NCBI RefSeq assembly: GCF_013409005.1
Contig: NZ_JACBZO010000001.1
Coordinates: 1,178,001-1,242,000, forward strand
Direction of reading: 5' to 3'
Length of the DNA: 64,000 nucleotides
Source of the DNA: Demequina lutea
GTDB lineage: Bacteria; Actinomycetota; Actinomycetes; Actinomycetales; Demequinaceae
The notes beneath the pieces are model-generated. The model did no database searches. It was given only the letters and a program-made list of their open reading frames with translations, and was not told the origin of the DNA. Position numbers and translations under genes: made by a program. The stretch's first letter is position 1. Every line of letters starts with the position of its first letter. Of this stretch, positions 39,971 to 49,133 are shown piece after piece.

Positions 39971-40378
39971 TCATCGGCCCCTTTGTACGCAGTTTTTGCA
40001 CACGCCTGTGAATTCCACGGTGTGCTCGATGTGAGCGTACCCGTGCTTTGCGGCAACCTCTGTCGCCCAGGCCTCGAAGGTGGGGATATCAACGTCCTCG
40101 GCGGCGCCGCACTCTCGGCATCGCAAGTGGTGGTGGTGGCTCGTCGCCGAGTCGCATCGGCGATACAGCGTCTCGCCGGTGTCGGTGAGGACGGAGTCCA
40201 CCTCGCCCGTCTCGGCGAGTGCTTGGAGCGCGCGATAGACGGTGGCGAGACCGATGGGCGAGCCGTCGTGGCGCAACAGGTCGTGCCAGTCTTGGGCCGA
40301 TCTGAAACCGCCCTCGGCAAGCACCTCGACTATCGCGGCTCTCTGCTTGGTCATGCGGGTTCGGGGTTCCTCGGTCAC
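39971..40378 (-). CDS. zur: Fur family regulator, zinc-type (Zur)
   Basis: A 135-residue Fur-family repressor with a GTG start overlapping the znuB stop by 4 nt. The winged helix includes SPIGLATVYRALQALAETGEVDSV, and metal ligands are visible in SHHHHLRCRECG and the C-terminal CKNC. Its place in an operon with znuACB, and a Zur-type box upstream of znuA, identify it as Zur rather than iron-responsive Fur. It should repress its own operon when zinc is sufficient. Confidence 0.93.
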   Translation of the reverse strand: MTEEPRTRMTKQRAAIVEVLAEGGFRSAQDWHDLLRHDGSPIGLATVYRALQALAETGEVDSVLTDTGETLYRRCDSATSHHHHLRCRECGAAEDVDIPTFEAWATEVAAKHGYAHIEHTVEFTGVCKNCVQRGR

Positions 40379-41217
40379 GATGCGGGCCTCCAGCGTCGCA
40401 AAAGGCCCGTGACGGCCGTCGTGGCGACGTAAGCGACGACGCCGAGGACAACGATGAGTGCACCCGGCTGCAGGTTCTGGGTGAGGGTGATGGAGACGCC
40501 CGCGAGCGTCAGCACCGCGCCGATGCCCATCGCGAGGTACATCGTGCGCGAGAAGGAGCGCGTGAGATGTTGAGCGATCGCCACCGGAAGAATCATGAGC
40601 GCACTGACGAGGAGGACGCCGACTACCCGCATGGCCACGGTGATGGTCACCGCCGCGAGGACGGCCACCACGAGGTTGAGCGCGCCCACCGGCAGCCCCG
40701 TCGAGCGGGCGAATTCCTGGTCGTGGGTGACGGCGAAGAGCGCCGACTTGAGTCCGAGCCCAATCGCGACGATCGCCAGGGCGAGGCCGGTGGTGATCCA
40801 GACATCGGTCCACGTCACGGTCGAGATCGATCCGAAGAGGTAGCCGAGCAGGTTGGCGTTTGATCCGCCCGCCATGCCGATCAGCAGCACTCCAGTCGCG
40901 ATGCCTCCGTAGAACAGAATCGCCATGACCACATCCGCGGCTTCTCCCTTGGAGCGCATCCTTTCGATGACGACGGCGCCCGCGATCGCGAAGATGACGG
41001 CGCCGGGAACCGCGAGCGCATCGCGTTGCGCAAAGCCTGCGGCGGAGCCTGCGAGCCAACCGGCGGCGACTCCAGCGAGCGCCACGTGGCCGACGCCGTC
41101 GCCAAGCAGCGCCATGCGACGCTGCACCAAATACGTGCCGACGATGGGCGCAGCCATGCCCACCAAGAGGCCCACCAGCAGCATGCGCTGCACGAGTGGT
41201 TCGGTCAGAATGCTCAT
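40375..41217 (-). CDS. znuB: Zinc ABC transporter permease
   Basis: A 280-residue permease of the ABC-3 family. The ATG at 41217 overlaps the znuC stop (ATGA); the open frame upstream is arginine-rich shadow. It has eight or so hydrophobic helices, with MRRMALLGDGVGHVALAGVAAGWL-type and DQEFARSTGLPVGALN motifs. It forms the membrane channel for zinc uptake with ZnuA and ZnuC. Confidence 0.93.
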   Translation of the reverse strand: MSILTEPLVQRMLLVGLLVGMAAPIVGTYLVQRRMALLGDGVGHVALAGVAAGWLAGSAAGFAQRDALAVPGAVIFAIAGAVVIERMRSKGEAADVVMAILFYGGIATGVLLIGMAGGSNANLLGYLFGSISTVTWTDVWITTGLALAIVAIGLGLKSALFAVTHDQEFARSTGLPVGALNLVVAVLAAVTITVAMRVVGVLLVSALMILPVAIAQHLTRSFSRTMYLAMGIGAVLTLAGVSITLTQNLQPGALIVVLGVVAYVATTAVTGLLRRWRPAS

Positions 41218-42017
41218 CGCGGGCCCTCCAAACCGAGCGTGCCGCCAGCGCTTAGTGCCGGGTCTTCGTGGGGGTGCTCGTGGTCGTGACCGGGCAGCGC
41301 GTGGACGCCAAGGTCGTGGGGAGGCGCGCCCACATGGGTCACGCAACCGTGCTCGAGCACCACGGCGCGGTCGATGAGCCTTGTCAGGGCGCCCAACTCG
41401 TGGAGCACGATCACGATCGAGACGCCGTGTTCCTTGAGGTGGCCAAGGGCATGGGCGAGCGCGACCTGGGACTGGAGGTCGACCCCCGCCATGGGCTCGT
41501 CGAGGATAAGTAGCTCGGGCTTTCTCACCAACGCGCGGGCGATCAAGATGCGTTGCTGTTGGCCGCCCGAAAGGCGGCTCACGTCCCGTCGCGCGAGGTC
41601 GGCCACGCTCAGGGCGGTCAGCGCCTCGCGGACGCGCGCGGCCGTGTCCCTCGGCAGGCGGAGCGTTCGATAGCCGAGCAGCCCCGATGCGACGACCTCT
41701 TGAGCCGTCGCGGTGACGCCTCCGGCCGCGCTGACGCGCTGCGGCACGTAGCCGATGAGTTTCCTGGCGTCTGGGGTCGCTTCTTTGCCGAACATCGAGA
41801 TCGTGCCGGCATCGTGGGGAATGGCGCCGACGATGGCACGGACGAACGTCGACTTGCCCGAGCCGTTGCCTCCCATGATCGCCACGACCTCGCCCGATGC
41901 GGCGGTGAGAGACACCCCATGCAAAATTTCGGTTCCCTGTAGTGAGACACGCACGTCGGTTGCCTCGAGAGCGAGGCCGGTGGTGGGTCCCAAATCGGCG
42001 GGATTAGCTGCAGTCAA
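41214..42017 (-). CDS. znuC: Zinc ABC transporter ATP-binding protein
   Basis: A 267-residue ATPase. The start appears to be TTG at 42017, inside the end of znuA, with GAGGA 7-8 nt before it; another TTG lies at 41993. Walker A is GGNGSGKST, the signature is LSGGQQQRILIARAL and Walker B is LLILDEPMAGVD. The C-terminal tail is rich in histidine (HALPGHDHEHPHEDP), a feature shared by many zinc transport ATPases. Confidence 0.93.
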   Translation of the reverse strand: MTAANPADLGPTTGLALEATDVRVSLQGTEILHGVSLTAASGEVVAIMGGNGSGKSTFVRAIVGAIPHDAGTISMFGKEATPDARKLIGYVPQRVSAAGGVTATAQEVVASGLLGYRTLRLPRDTAARVREALTALSVADLARRDVSRLSGGQQQRILIARALVRKPELLILDEPMAGVDLQSQVALAHALGHLKEHGVSIVIVLHELGALTRLIDRAVVLEHGCVTHVGAPPHDLGVHALPGHDHEHPHEDPALSAGGTLGLEGPR

Positions 42018-42903
42018 GGGCGGTCCTCAGGGCGGCAAGGTTCTGGTCCATGACACTAAAGTAATCCGTGCCTTCGGCCACCGATTCGATGGGATTCAGA
42101 ACCGTCGTGGTGACGCCCGCGTCGGACGCAAGGGCGTCGGCGACACGGCTGCTGACGAGGGTCTCCGTGAAGATGGTAGTCGCGCCAGTCTGCGCGATGA
42201 GGTCCTTGATTTCGCGCAGACGTGCGGGCGAGGGCTCCGCCTCCGGGTCGATTCCCGCGAGACCCTCTTGGTGAAGGCCGTAGGCGTCGGCGAGGTACCC
42301 GAAGGCCTCGTGCGTCGTGATGATGTCGTGCCTCTTGCACGTGGCAAGGCCCGTCTTGAAGTCGGCATCCAGCGCGTCCAACTGTTTGGAGAGGTCTGCC
42401 GCGTTGTTCTTGTAGGCGTCGGCATGGGTGGGGTCCAGTTGCGCGAACTGGTCACCCACGGCCAGCGCGTACTCGGCGACGAGGGCGGGGTCGAGCCAGA
42501 AGTGCGGATCGAAGGACAGGTCGCCGGTCTGGCGTGCCACCAGGGGCACGGCGTCGGCGGCATCGAAGGACGGCACCCCCGTCGCCTTGATCGCGTCTTC
42601 TACTGCTGGCTGCAAACCGCCGACGTAAAGCACCACATCGGTGCTCTGCATGGACCTGACCGTCGCGGGGGAGAGCTCGAGATCATGGGGCTCGATGCCT
42701 GGCGCCGTGAGCGTCGTCACCGTGCCGTATTTGCCCGCGACGCGTTCGGCGACAAACTGCAGCGGGTAGAACGCCGCGTCGATCGTCAGGCCGCCGGTGC
42801 CGGCCGACGGTGCAGTTGAGGACGAGGCGGTCGAGGAGCATCCCGTCGCGAGGAGGGTGAGGGCGGCTGAGGCCGCGAGCAATCGAGTGGCGCTCTTGTT
42901 CAT
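42004..42903 (-). CDS. znuA: Zinc-binding lipoprotein of ABC transporter
   Basis: A 299-residue cluster A-I binding protein. The ATG at 42903 is chosen because the predicted -10 box sits 7 nt upstream and the longer frame would begin within the Zur box. The signal peptide ends in LATGC (Cys22). Likely zinc ligands lie in EPHDLELS, DPHFWLDP and TTHEAFGYLA. The His-rich loop of E. coli ZnuA is absent. It is the first gene of znuACB-zur. Confidence 0.93.
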   Translation of the reverse strand: MNKSATRLLAASAALTLLATGCSSTASSSTAPSAGTGGLTIDAAFYPLQFVAERVAGKYGTVTTLTAPGIEPHDLELSPATVRSMQSTDVVLYVGGLQPAVEDAIKATGVPSFDAADAVPLVARQTGDLSFDPHFWLDPALVAEYALAVGDQFAQLDPTHADAYKNNAADLSKQLDALDADFKTGLATCKRHDIITTHEAFGYLADAYGLHQEGLAGIDPEAEPSPARLREIKDLIAQTGATTIFTETLVSSRVADALASDAGVTTTVLNPIESVAEGTDYFSVMDQNLAALRTALDCS

Positions 42904-42910
42904 GGCGCCC

Positions 42911-42939
42911 ACACTATGGGAAGTGATAATCATTGTCAA
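42911..42939 (-). promoter_or_regulatory. znuA promoter
   Basis: On the minus strand a perfect -35 TTGACA (42939-42934) is spaced 17 nt from -10 TAGTGT (42916-42911), which ends 7 nt before the znuA ATG. No ribosome site is present, so the mRNA is probably leaderless. Confidence 0.75.
42924..42938 (-). promoter_or_regulatory. Zur box overlapping the znuA promoter
   Basis: TGATAATCATTGTCA is a 7-1-7 palindrome with one mismatch and fits the Zur operator type TGAnAATnATTnTCA. It covers most of the -35 and the upstream spacer, so bound Zur would exclude RNA polymerase. Confidence 0.82.
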
Positions 42940-43035
42940 TTAGGCGAGATTCGTGGCGTATGTGGCGACGGGATCGCCGCAGACGGCGCACTAGACTGAC
43001 GCGACAGGACAACCTTCAACCCAGGAGAGTTACCC

Positions 43036-44415
43036 ATGGCCACGCGCCTCGAAGAAGTCATTTCCCTCGCCAAGCGACGCGGATTCGTGTTCCCTTGCGG
43101 CGAGATCTACGGGGGCACCCGCTCGGCGTGGGACTACGGGCCACTCGGCGTTGAACTCAAGGAAAACATCAAGCGCCAGTGGTGGCGGGCGATGGTGACG
43201 AGCCGCGACGACATCGTCGGGCTCGACTCCTCGGTGATCCTTCCCCCGCAGGTGTGGGAGGCATCCGGACACATCAACGCGTTCGTCGACCCGCTGGTCG
43301 AGTGCCTCAACTGTCACAGGCGCTTCCGCGAGGACCACCTGCTGGAGGAGTTCGAGGAAAGGAAGGGCCGCGCTCCCGAGAACGGCCTGGCCGACATCGC
43401 GTGCGGAAACTGCGGCACTCGCGGCCAGTGGACCGAGCCCAAGATGTTCAACGGCCTGCTGCGCACGTACCTCGGCGCCGCGTCCGACGACTCTGGACTT
43501 CACTACTTGCGCCCCGAGACCGCCCAGGGCATCTTCGTGAACTTCGCCAACGTGCTCTCCGCGAGCCGCCAGAAGCCGCCCTTCGGCATCGGCCAAATTG
43601 GCAAGAGCTTCCGCAACGAGATCACGCCCGGAAACTTCATCTTCCGCACCCGTGAGTTCGAGCAGATGGAGATGGAGTTCTTTGTGGTGCCTGGCACCGA
43701 CGAGGAATGGCACCAGTACTGGATCGACACGCGAATGGCCTGGTACACGGGCCTTGGGTTGAGCGCGGACAACCTGCGCCTCTTCGAACACCCCAAGGAG
43801 AAACTCTCCCACTACTCCAAGCGCACCGTCGACATCGAGTACCGCTTTGGTTTCCAGGGCAGCGAGTTCGGCGAACTTGAGGGCATCGCCAACCGCACGG
43901 ACTTCGACCTGAAGACGCACTCGGAGCACTCGGGCAAGGACCTGAGCTACTTCGACCAGGCCACGGGGGAGCGCTACACGCCGTACGTGATCGAACCCGC
44001 CGCGGGCCTCACGCGCTCGCTCATGGCCTTCCTGGTCGAGGCGTATGCGGAAGAAGACGTCGCGACGGCCAAGGGCGGCACCGAGAAGCGCATGGTGCTT
44101 CGCCTCGATCACCGCCTCGCGCCCGTCAAGGCCGCGGTGCTCCCGCTGTCCAAGACCGACGCGCTCCTGCCCACGGCCAAGAATCTCGCCAAAGAATTGC
44201 GCGAGGTCTGGACCGTTGACTATGACGAGACCCAAAGCATCGGCAAGCGTTACCGCCGTCAGGACGAGGTGGGAACGCCGTTCTGCATCACCGTCGACTT
44301 CGAGACGATCGACGACCAGGCCGTCACTATCCGCCACCGCGACACGATGAAGCAGGAACGTGTCGCCTTGTCGCAGGTCAAGGGCTACTTGGCCGAGCGG
44401 CTCATCGGCGCGTAG
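43036..44415 (+). CDS. glyS: Glycyl-tRNA synthetase (dimeric type)
   Basis: A 459-residue class II synthetase of the alpha2 type. An AGGAGAG ribosome site precedes the ATG. The start region [28 protein letters not shown], the motif 2 region [13 protein letters not shown], and [24 protein letters not shown] are diagnostic. A CxxC...CxxC zinc insert ([13 protein letters not shown]) is present. It is divergent from znuA. Confidence 0.97.
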   Translation: MATRLEEVISLAKRRGFVFPCGEIYGGTRSAWDYGPLGVELKENIKRQWWRAMVTSRDDIVGLDSSVILPPQVWEASGHINAFVDPLVECLNCHRRFREDHLLEEFEERKGRAPENGLADIACGNCGTRGQWTEPKMFNGLLRTYLGAASDDSGLHYLRPETAQGIFVNFANVLSASRQKPPFGIGQIGKSFRNEITPGNFIFRTREFEQMEMEFFVVPGTDEEWHQYWIDTRMAWYTGLGLSADNLRLFEHPKEKLSHYSKRTVDIEYRFGFQGSEFGELEGIANRTDFDLKTHSEHSGKDLSYFDQATGERYTPYVIEPAAGLTRSLMAFLVEAYAEEDVATAKGGTEKRMVLRLDHRLAPVKAAVLPLSKTDALLPTAKNLAKELREVWTVDYDETQSIGKRYRRQDEVGTPFCITVDFETIDDQAVTIRHRDTMKQERVALSQVKGYLAERLIGA

Positions 44416-44425
44416 GGGTAATTGA

Positions 44426-45604
44426 GTGGGCGCGGGACACAGCCACGACGGTCCGCCTCCGCGCGCCTCTGAGCGCACGACAACGATCCTGGCGACGCTC
44501 GTCGGGCTGATCCTGTTCGCGACGGCGATGGGGGCTGCCGCCGTCTGGCCGAACGACTTCAGCTTCAGGGGTTCGGTTCCCTCCATTCCCGACGGCGCCA
44601 CATGGGTGGGCGCCACCATCGCCACCGTCAATTCGGACGGCACCGCCACCGCGGTGGTACATGGCGAAGAGGCACGTGGGGCGCGCAACATCGCCACGCT
44701 GGGGGATCCGACGATCGTCCTGCACGTGGGCGACAAAGTGCGGGCGCTCGAACTCACCGACGGCACGCTCGGGTTTTCCGACTTCGAGCGCGGATCGCCG
44801 ATGTTGTGGCTGTTCCTCCTGTATGTGGTGGTGGTCGTCGCGGTGGCGCGGTGGCGGGGCGTCGGCGCGCTACTGGGGCTTGCTGCGGCGTTTGGCGTTG
44901 TCGTCTTCTTCACGATCCCTGCGCTCTTTGACGGGCGCGATGCACTTGGCGTGGGGCTGGTGACGGGTTCGGGGGCGCTCTTCGTGTTGCTCTATCTTGC
45001 GCACGGTCCCAACGCGCGGACCACGACCGCATACCTGGGGACGTTGGCGGGTCTGTCGGTCACTGCGGTGCTCGCGTGGTGGGCGGTGGGCGCGAGCAAA
45101 CTGACAGGGGTATGGACCGACGCGAACACGCAGATGGAGTTCTCCGACCGTGGGGTCTCGCTCCGAGGCATGGTCCTGTGCGGGATCATCCTCGCGGGGC
45201 TTGGTGTCCTCAACGACGTGACGGTGACCCAGGCCTCGGCAGTGTGGGAACTGCGTGCCGCCAGGCCGGACCTCGGTTGGCGTCAGCTATTCGTGCGCGC
45301 CATGCGAATCGGCAGGGATCACATCGCCTCAACCGTGTACACGATCGCCTTCGTGTACGTGGGCGCTGCCCTTCCCACGCTCATGCTGGTAATGCTCTAT
45401 GGCCAGAGCCTTGGAATCACGCTGACGTCTTCCGACATCGCGGAGGAGGTCGTAAGAACCCTCGTCAGTTCAATAGGCCTCGTTCTGGCCGTGCCGTTGA
45501 CAACGCTCATCGGAGCGCTCGTCGTGGCGGGGCGTTCGATCGCGCACGAGCCCACCGCTCGCGGTGGCCCGGAGGTTGTTGCGCCCGCGCCGCACCCGTC
45601 GTGA
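44426..45604 (+). CDS. YibE/F family membrane protein
   Basis: A 392-residue multi-pass membrane protein with a GTG start. An N-terminal helix and an extracytoplasmic beta-rich region (VVHGEEARGARNIATLGDPTIVLHVGDKVRALE) are followed by about seven transmembrane segments with RWRGVGALLGLAAAFGVVVFFTIPAL and GVLNDVTVTQASAVWELRAARPDLGWRQLFVRAMRIGRDHIAS, the YibE/F signature. The function is not established. Its stop overlaps a GTG that may start the dus gene. Confidence 0.9.
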   Translation: MGAGHSHDGPPPRASERTTTILATLVGLILFATAMGAAAVWPNDFSFRGSVPSIPDGATWVGATIATVNSDGTATAVVHGEEARGARNIATLGDPTIVLHVGDKVRALELTDGTLGFSDFERGSPMLWLFLLYVVVVVAVARWRGVGALLGLAAAFGVVVFFTIPALFDGRDALGVGLVTGSGALFVLLYLAHGPNARTTTAYLGTLAGLSVTAVLAWWAVGASKLTGVWTDANTQMEFSDRGVSLRGMVLCGIILAGLGVLNDVTVTQASAVWELRAARPDLGWRQLFVRAMRIGRDHIASTVYTIAFVYVGAALPTLMLVMLYGQSLGITLTSSDIAEEVVRTLVSSIGLVLAVPLTTLIGALVVAGRSIAHEPTARGGPEVVAPAPHPS

Positions 45605-46800
45605 CATCGGCGACAATGGACACCATGCCCGCCCCCACGCCCTCCGCTGAGCGCGTGTTGCCGCCCTTGCGCATCGGGCCGCTCACCGTCGATACGCCGG
45701 TGATCCTGGCCCCGATGGCGGGCATCACGAATGCGGCCTTCAGGCGCCTGTGCCGCGAACACGGGGGCGGGCTGTACGTCGCCGAGATGGTGACGTCCCG
45801 AGCGCTCGTGGAGCGCACTCCCGAAAGCCTGCGCATCATCGCTCATGACCCCGACGAAACGCCGCGTTCCGTTCAGGTCTACGGCGTGGACCCCGCCACC
45901 ATCGGTGCGGCCGTCAAGATGATCGTCGAGGAGGACCGCGCCGACCACATCGATATGAACTTCGGTTGCCCCGTGCCCAAGGTGACAAAGAAGGGTGGGG
46001 GAGCGGTGTTGCCGTGGAAGCGGGACCTGTTCCGCGACATCGTGCGCGCGGCCGTGCGAGAGGCGTCAAAGTTCGACGTGCCCGTCACCGTCAAGATGCG
46101 CAAGGGCGTCGACGACGACCATCTCACGTACCTTGACGCGGGCCGCATGGCCGAGCGCGAGGGCGTGGCCGCCGTGGCGCTCCACGCCCGTACCGCGGCC
46201 GACTACTACAGCGGTCACGCCGATTGGGATGCGATCGCGCGCCTGAAGGAGGCCGTGACCTCCATTCCGGTGCTTGGCAACGGCGACATCTGGGCCGCGG
46301 AGGACGCCTTGGCGATGATCGAGCGCACCGGTTGCGATGGTGTCGTGGTCGGTCGTGGCTGCATGGGCAGGCCTTGGCTGTTTGCCGACCTCCAGGCCGC
46401 GTTCGAGGGCCGGCCCGAACGAGTCCAGCCCGGCCTGCGGTACGTCGCCGACACCCTCTACAGGCACGGTGAGTTGATGGTCGCGCACTTTGACGACGAT
46501 GAGAACAGGGCCATGCGCGAAATTCGCAAACATGTTGCCTGGTATCTCAAGGGATATCCCGTTGGTGGGGACATCCGGCGCCGGCTGGGCCTTGTGGAAT
46601 CGCTCGCGGGGCTTCGGGGCACGCTCGACGAGATGGACCTCGACTCACCCTTCCCTGGCCCGGACGCCGAGGGCCCGCGAGGTCGACAGGGCACCGCACG
46701 GGTTCCCTCGTGTCCCGACGGCTGGCTCGACTCCCAAGACATCACGCCCGCGATGGAGATCAAGTTGCGGGAGGCGGAGCTTTCCGTCTCAGGCGGTTAG
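45601..46800 (+). CDS. dusB: tRNA-dihydrouridine synthase
   Basis: A 399-residue flavoenzyme that reduces uridine in tRNA. The GTG at 45601 overlaps the YibE/F stop (GTGA); ATGs at 45616 and 45625 are equally possible starts. TIM-barrel FMN-binding motifs are PVILAPMAGITNAAFRRL, the active-site Cys in MNFGCPVPKVTKKGGGA, and VVVGRGCMGRPWLFADL. The C-terminal helical RNA-binding part is present. The DusB group is the best fit by length and context; the symbol is provisional. Confidence 0.93.
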   Translation: MTSATMDTMPAPTPSAERVLPPLRIGPLTVDTPVILAPMAGITNAAFRRLCREHGGGLYVAEMVTSRALVERTPESLRIIAHDPDETPRSVQVYGVDPATIGAAVKMIVEEDRADHIDMNFGCPVPKVTKKGGGAVLPWKRDLFRDIVRAAVREASKFDVPVTVKMRKGVDDDHLTYLDAGRMAEREGVAAVALHARTAADYYSGHADWDAIARLKEAVTSIPVLGNGDIWAAEDALAMIERTGCDGVVVGRGCMGRPWLFADLQAAFEGRPERVQPGLRYVADTLYRHGELMVAHFDDDENRAMREIRKHVAWYLKGYPVGGDIRRRLGLVESLAGLRGTLDEMDLDSPFPGPDAEGPRGRQGTARVPSCPDGWLDSQDITPAMEIKLREAELSVSGG

Positions 46801-46847
46801 GCAGGTCAGCGTTGAGCGAGGCGAACCGCGTCGGGGCGCTGGCCGGA

Positions 46848-46853
46848 TAGCAT
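46848..46853 (+). promoter_or_regulatory. Predicted -10 box of dgt
   Basis: TAGCAT lies 3 nt before the ATG at 46857 and 6 nt before the next codon, GTG 46860. By the spacing seen elsewhere in this window the leaderless start would be the GTG. Confidence 0.4.
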
Positions 46854-46856
46854 CGA

Positions 46857-48143
46857 ATGGTGAGTTCGCTACCCGAGGGCTACGGCCCCGCCGACATCGA
46901 GAGATTTGTCGACGAGCCACCCAAGGAAGCGAATCGTTCCCCTTTTGAGCGGGACCGAGCGCGCATCGTGCACTCGAGCGCGCTCCGGCGGCTCGGGGCG
47001 AAGACGCAGGTGCTCGGGGCCGGATCGGGCGACTTTGTGCGGACGCGCCTTACCCACACGCTCGAGGTCGCTCAGGTGGGCAGGGGCCTCGGCAAGCAGC
47101 TCGGTTGCGATCCCGATGTTGTCGACGCGGCTTGCCTTGCCCACGACCTTGGGCACCCGCCGTTTGGGCACAACGGCGAGCGCGCGCTCGACCTGGCCGC
47201 GAAGGACATCGGCGGCTTCGAGGGGAACGCCCAGACGCTGCGGCTCCTCACCCGCCTAGAGCCCAAGTCGGTGGACCCAGTCACGGGCAAGAGCGTCGGC
47301 CTCAATCTCTCTCGCGCCACCTTGGATGCGAGCATCAAGTATCCGTGGCGCGAAAACGCGACGCCCTTGCGAGCCGACGGCCGACCCACGCGCAAGTTTG
47401 GCGTCTACGAGGACGACCTCGCGGTCTTTGAGTGGCTTCGTATTGGTGCACCAGACAGGGCCCCGAGCTTCGAGGCGCAGATCATGGACATCGCCGACGA
47501 CATCGCCTACTCGGTTCACGACGTCGAGGACTCGGTCGTCCACAGCGCGATCGCCCTCAACGTCTTGCGGGACGCGGGGCAAGCGAGAGCCGTCGCCGCC
47601 CACGTGAAGGAGTGGTACGGGCGCGGCGACGAGGCCGCGATTCTCGACGCCCTCGACCGGCTGCGGTCGATGTCGTCGTGGACCGACGAGTACGACGGCT
47701 CGCATCGCGCGCTCGCAAGCCTCAAGGACATGGCGAGTCAGCTGATCGGCCACTTCGTGCAGTCGATCGCGGTTGCGACGCGTGCCGAGTATGGCGATGG
47801 TCCCTTCACGAGGCATGCGGCTCACCTCGTGATCCCCGAGGACACCGCGTCAGAGATTCTGCTGCTCAAGGGGGTCGCGGTCCACTTCCTCATGGCGCCA
47901 CGCGAACTCAAGCCCGCGTACAAGGCTCAGAGGGAGAGGCTCGTCGAACTGGTACGTGCCCTCGCGCAGAGGGGCCCGGAGGCGCTCGAGACGCACTTCG
48001 CGGGCTTCTGGGAGGATGCGCGGGACGACGCGGGGAGGTTACGCATCGCCGTCGACCAGGTCGCGTCGCTCACGGACAAGTCGGCCTACGACTGGCATCA
48101 CCGGTATGTGGTCAAACCCCGCAGGACGGTCGCGGCCAAGTAG
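46857..48143 (+). CDS. dgt: Deoxyguanosinetriphosphate triphosphohydrolase-like protein
   Basis: A 428-residue HD-domain dNTPase that removes triphosphate from dGTP and related nucleotides. Metal ligands are visible in RTRLTHTLEVAQVGR, LAHDLGHPPFGHNGE and IMDIADDIAYSVHDVED. Translation may actually begin at the GTG at 46860, one codon later, from the spacing of the -10 box. The dus-dgt-dnaG order is typical of actinobacteria. Confidence 0.94.
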   Translation: MVSSLPEGYGPADIERFVDEPPKEANRSPFERDRARIVHSSALRRLGAKTQVLGAGSGDFVRTRLTHTLEVAQVGRGLGKQLGCDPDVVDAACLAHDLGHPPFGHNGERALDLAAKDIGGFEGNAQTLRLLTRLEPKSVDPVTGKSVGLNLSRATLDASIKYPWRENATPLRADGRPTRKFGVYEDDLAVFEWLRIGAPDRAPSFEAQIMDIADDIAYSVHDVEDSVVHSAIALNVLRDAGQARAVAAHVKEWYGRGDEAAILDALDRLRSMSSWTDEYDGSHRALASLKDMASQLIGHFVQSIAVATRAEYGDGPFTRHAAHLVIPEDTASEILLLKGVAVHFLMAPRELKPAYKAQRERLVELVRALAQRGPEALETHFAGFWEDARDDAGRLRIAVDQVASLTDKSAYDWHHRYVVKPRRTVAAK

Positions 48144-48184
48144 CAGGTCGTACTCGGCCCGTGCGCCCGGTCGGCACCTAAGTT

Positions 48185-48250
48185 GCGCCGTATCCGCACA
48201 TGGCGCAAGGTTTGTTCGTTCTCGCCGTGTCTAGTGTGCGGATAGGGCGC
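48185..48250. repeat. 16-bp inverted repeat in the dgt downstream gap
   Basis: Arms 48185-48200 and 48235-48250 pair over 16 positions with one mismatch (core TATCCGCACA / TGTGCGGATA); the loop is 34 nt. It lies between the convergent dgt and 48290-48706 genes. There is no U-tract; it may be a long-stem bidirectional terminator or a pair of protein sites. Confidence 0.6.
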
Positions 48251-48289
48251 GATGCGAGGTGGGGATCGTGGAGGCGGGCTGTGTCGACG

Positions 48290-48706
48290 CTAGGCCGCGC
48301 TGTTGCGTCGCGCGCGAATGAGCGCCCACAAGGCAAGGATCGGCAGGATGAGCGGAATCCAGCCGTAACCGGAACCGAAGCCCGTCCAGACGGTCTTGTC
48401 CGGCCACCAGTTCGATTCGATGTATCCGAGAGAGCCGGCCGTGAGAACGCCAACGAGCTCGATCGAGGAGCCGATGAGCGCTAGCCGATTCTTGCCGCGC
48501 CACAGCGCGAAGGTAATCACCGTGTACAGCACCGCGGAGATGGCGGAGACCGTGTACGGCAAGGGGGCGTCGCCGAACTTGGTGGTGATCTCGAAGGACG
48601 ACCGGCCGAGTGCTGCCAGAGCTAGCACGGCGTACGCGACGATGAGCGTGATGCGCGCGATCGGGTTGAGGTGGCCCGTGCTGGTCATGAGGCTGCCGTT
48701 GTTCAT
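48290..48706 (-). CDS. Small membrane protein, function unknown
   Basis: A 138-residue protein with four predicted hydrophobic helices. The ATG at 48706 overlaps the stop of the next upstream gene (ATGA). Visible stretches are RITLIVAYAVLALAALGRSSFEITTKFGDAPLPYTVSAISAVLYTVITFALW and a WWPDKTVWTGFGSGYGWIPLILPILALWALIR ending. The layout resembles actinobacterial integral membrane proteins that follow a second small membrane protein; I cannot name a family with certainty. Confidence 0.82.
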   Translation of the reverse strand: MNNGSLMTSTGHLNPIARITLIVAYAVLALAALGRSSFEITTKFGDAPLPYTVSAISAVLYTVITFALWRGKNRLALIGSSIELVGVLTAGSLGYIESNWWPDKTVWTGFGSGYGWIPLILPILALWALIRARRNSAA

Positions 48707-49131
48707 GAAACTGCTCCAAGGATGGTGGCGAGGCGCCATGCGACCGTGGCGGCCGCGATGGCGATGATCATGGCCGCGGCGCCGTCGACGCGCGCGATCT
48801 GGTCGGGCTGCAGGATGGGCCTGTTCGGATCCTTGTCTTTGGAAGGCGTGTCGTCGGAGTCGGGGGCGCCGAGGCGGGCGATGCCAAGCATAGGCAGCAG
48901 CGCGATGGCGGCGAAGAGGTAGCTCACGGTCATGACGATGGGCGCTCCTCCCTGGACGAGCGCGACGATCAGCGAGATCACCTCGATCGCCGTGACAATG
49001 TAGAAGCCCGAGACCACCCATTTGAGGATGCGATGTGCGCGAATGGCGGCCATCGTGATGCCCCCGGCAAGAAGCAATACCGCGCACGCGACGAGTACCG
49101 CCGGATAGACGGCGTCGAGATAGGCAGACAC
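48703..49131 (-). CDS. Small membrane protein, function unknown
   Basis: A 142-residue protein with a GTG start at 49131, 2 nt after the DUF6941-like gene. Four hydrophobic segments surround ILKWVVSGFYIVTAIEVISLIVALVQGGAPIVMTVSYLFAAIALLPMLGIARLG, with a polar loop (DSDDTPSKDKDPNRPILQPDQIARVDG) before the last helix. Together with the following gene it forms a two-component membrane pair seen next to dnaG. No function can be assigned. Confidence 0.82.
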   Translation of the reverse strand: MSAYLDAVYPAVLVACAVLLLAGGITMAAIRAHRILKWVVSGFYIVTAIEVISLIVALVQGGAPIVMTVSYLFAAIALLPMLGIARLGAPDSDDTPSKDKDPNRPILQPDQIARVDGAAAMIIAIAAATVAWRLATILGAVS

Positions 49132-49133
49132 GG

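Noticed and set aside
48200-48484. Plus-strand ORF in the dgt downstream gap
   Set aside because: It crosses the inverted repeat and the opposite membrane-protein gene and has no ribosome site or recognisable motif.
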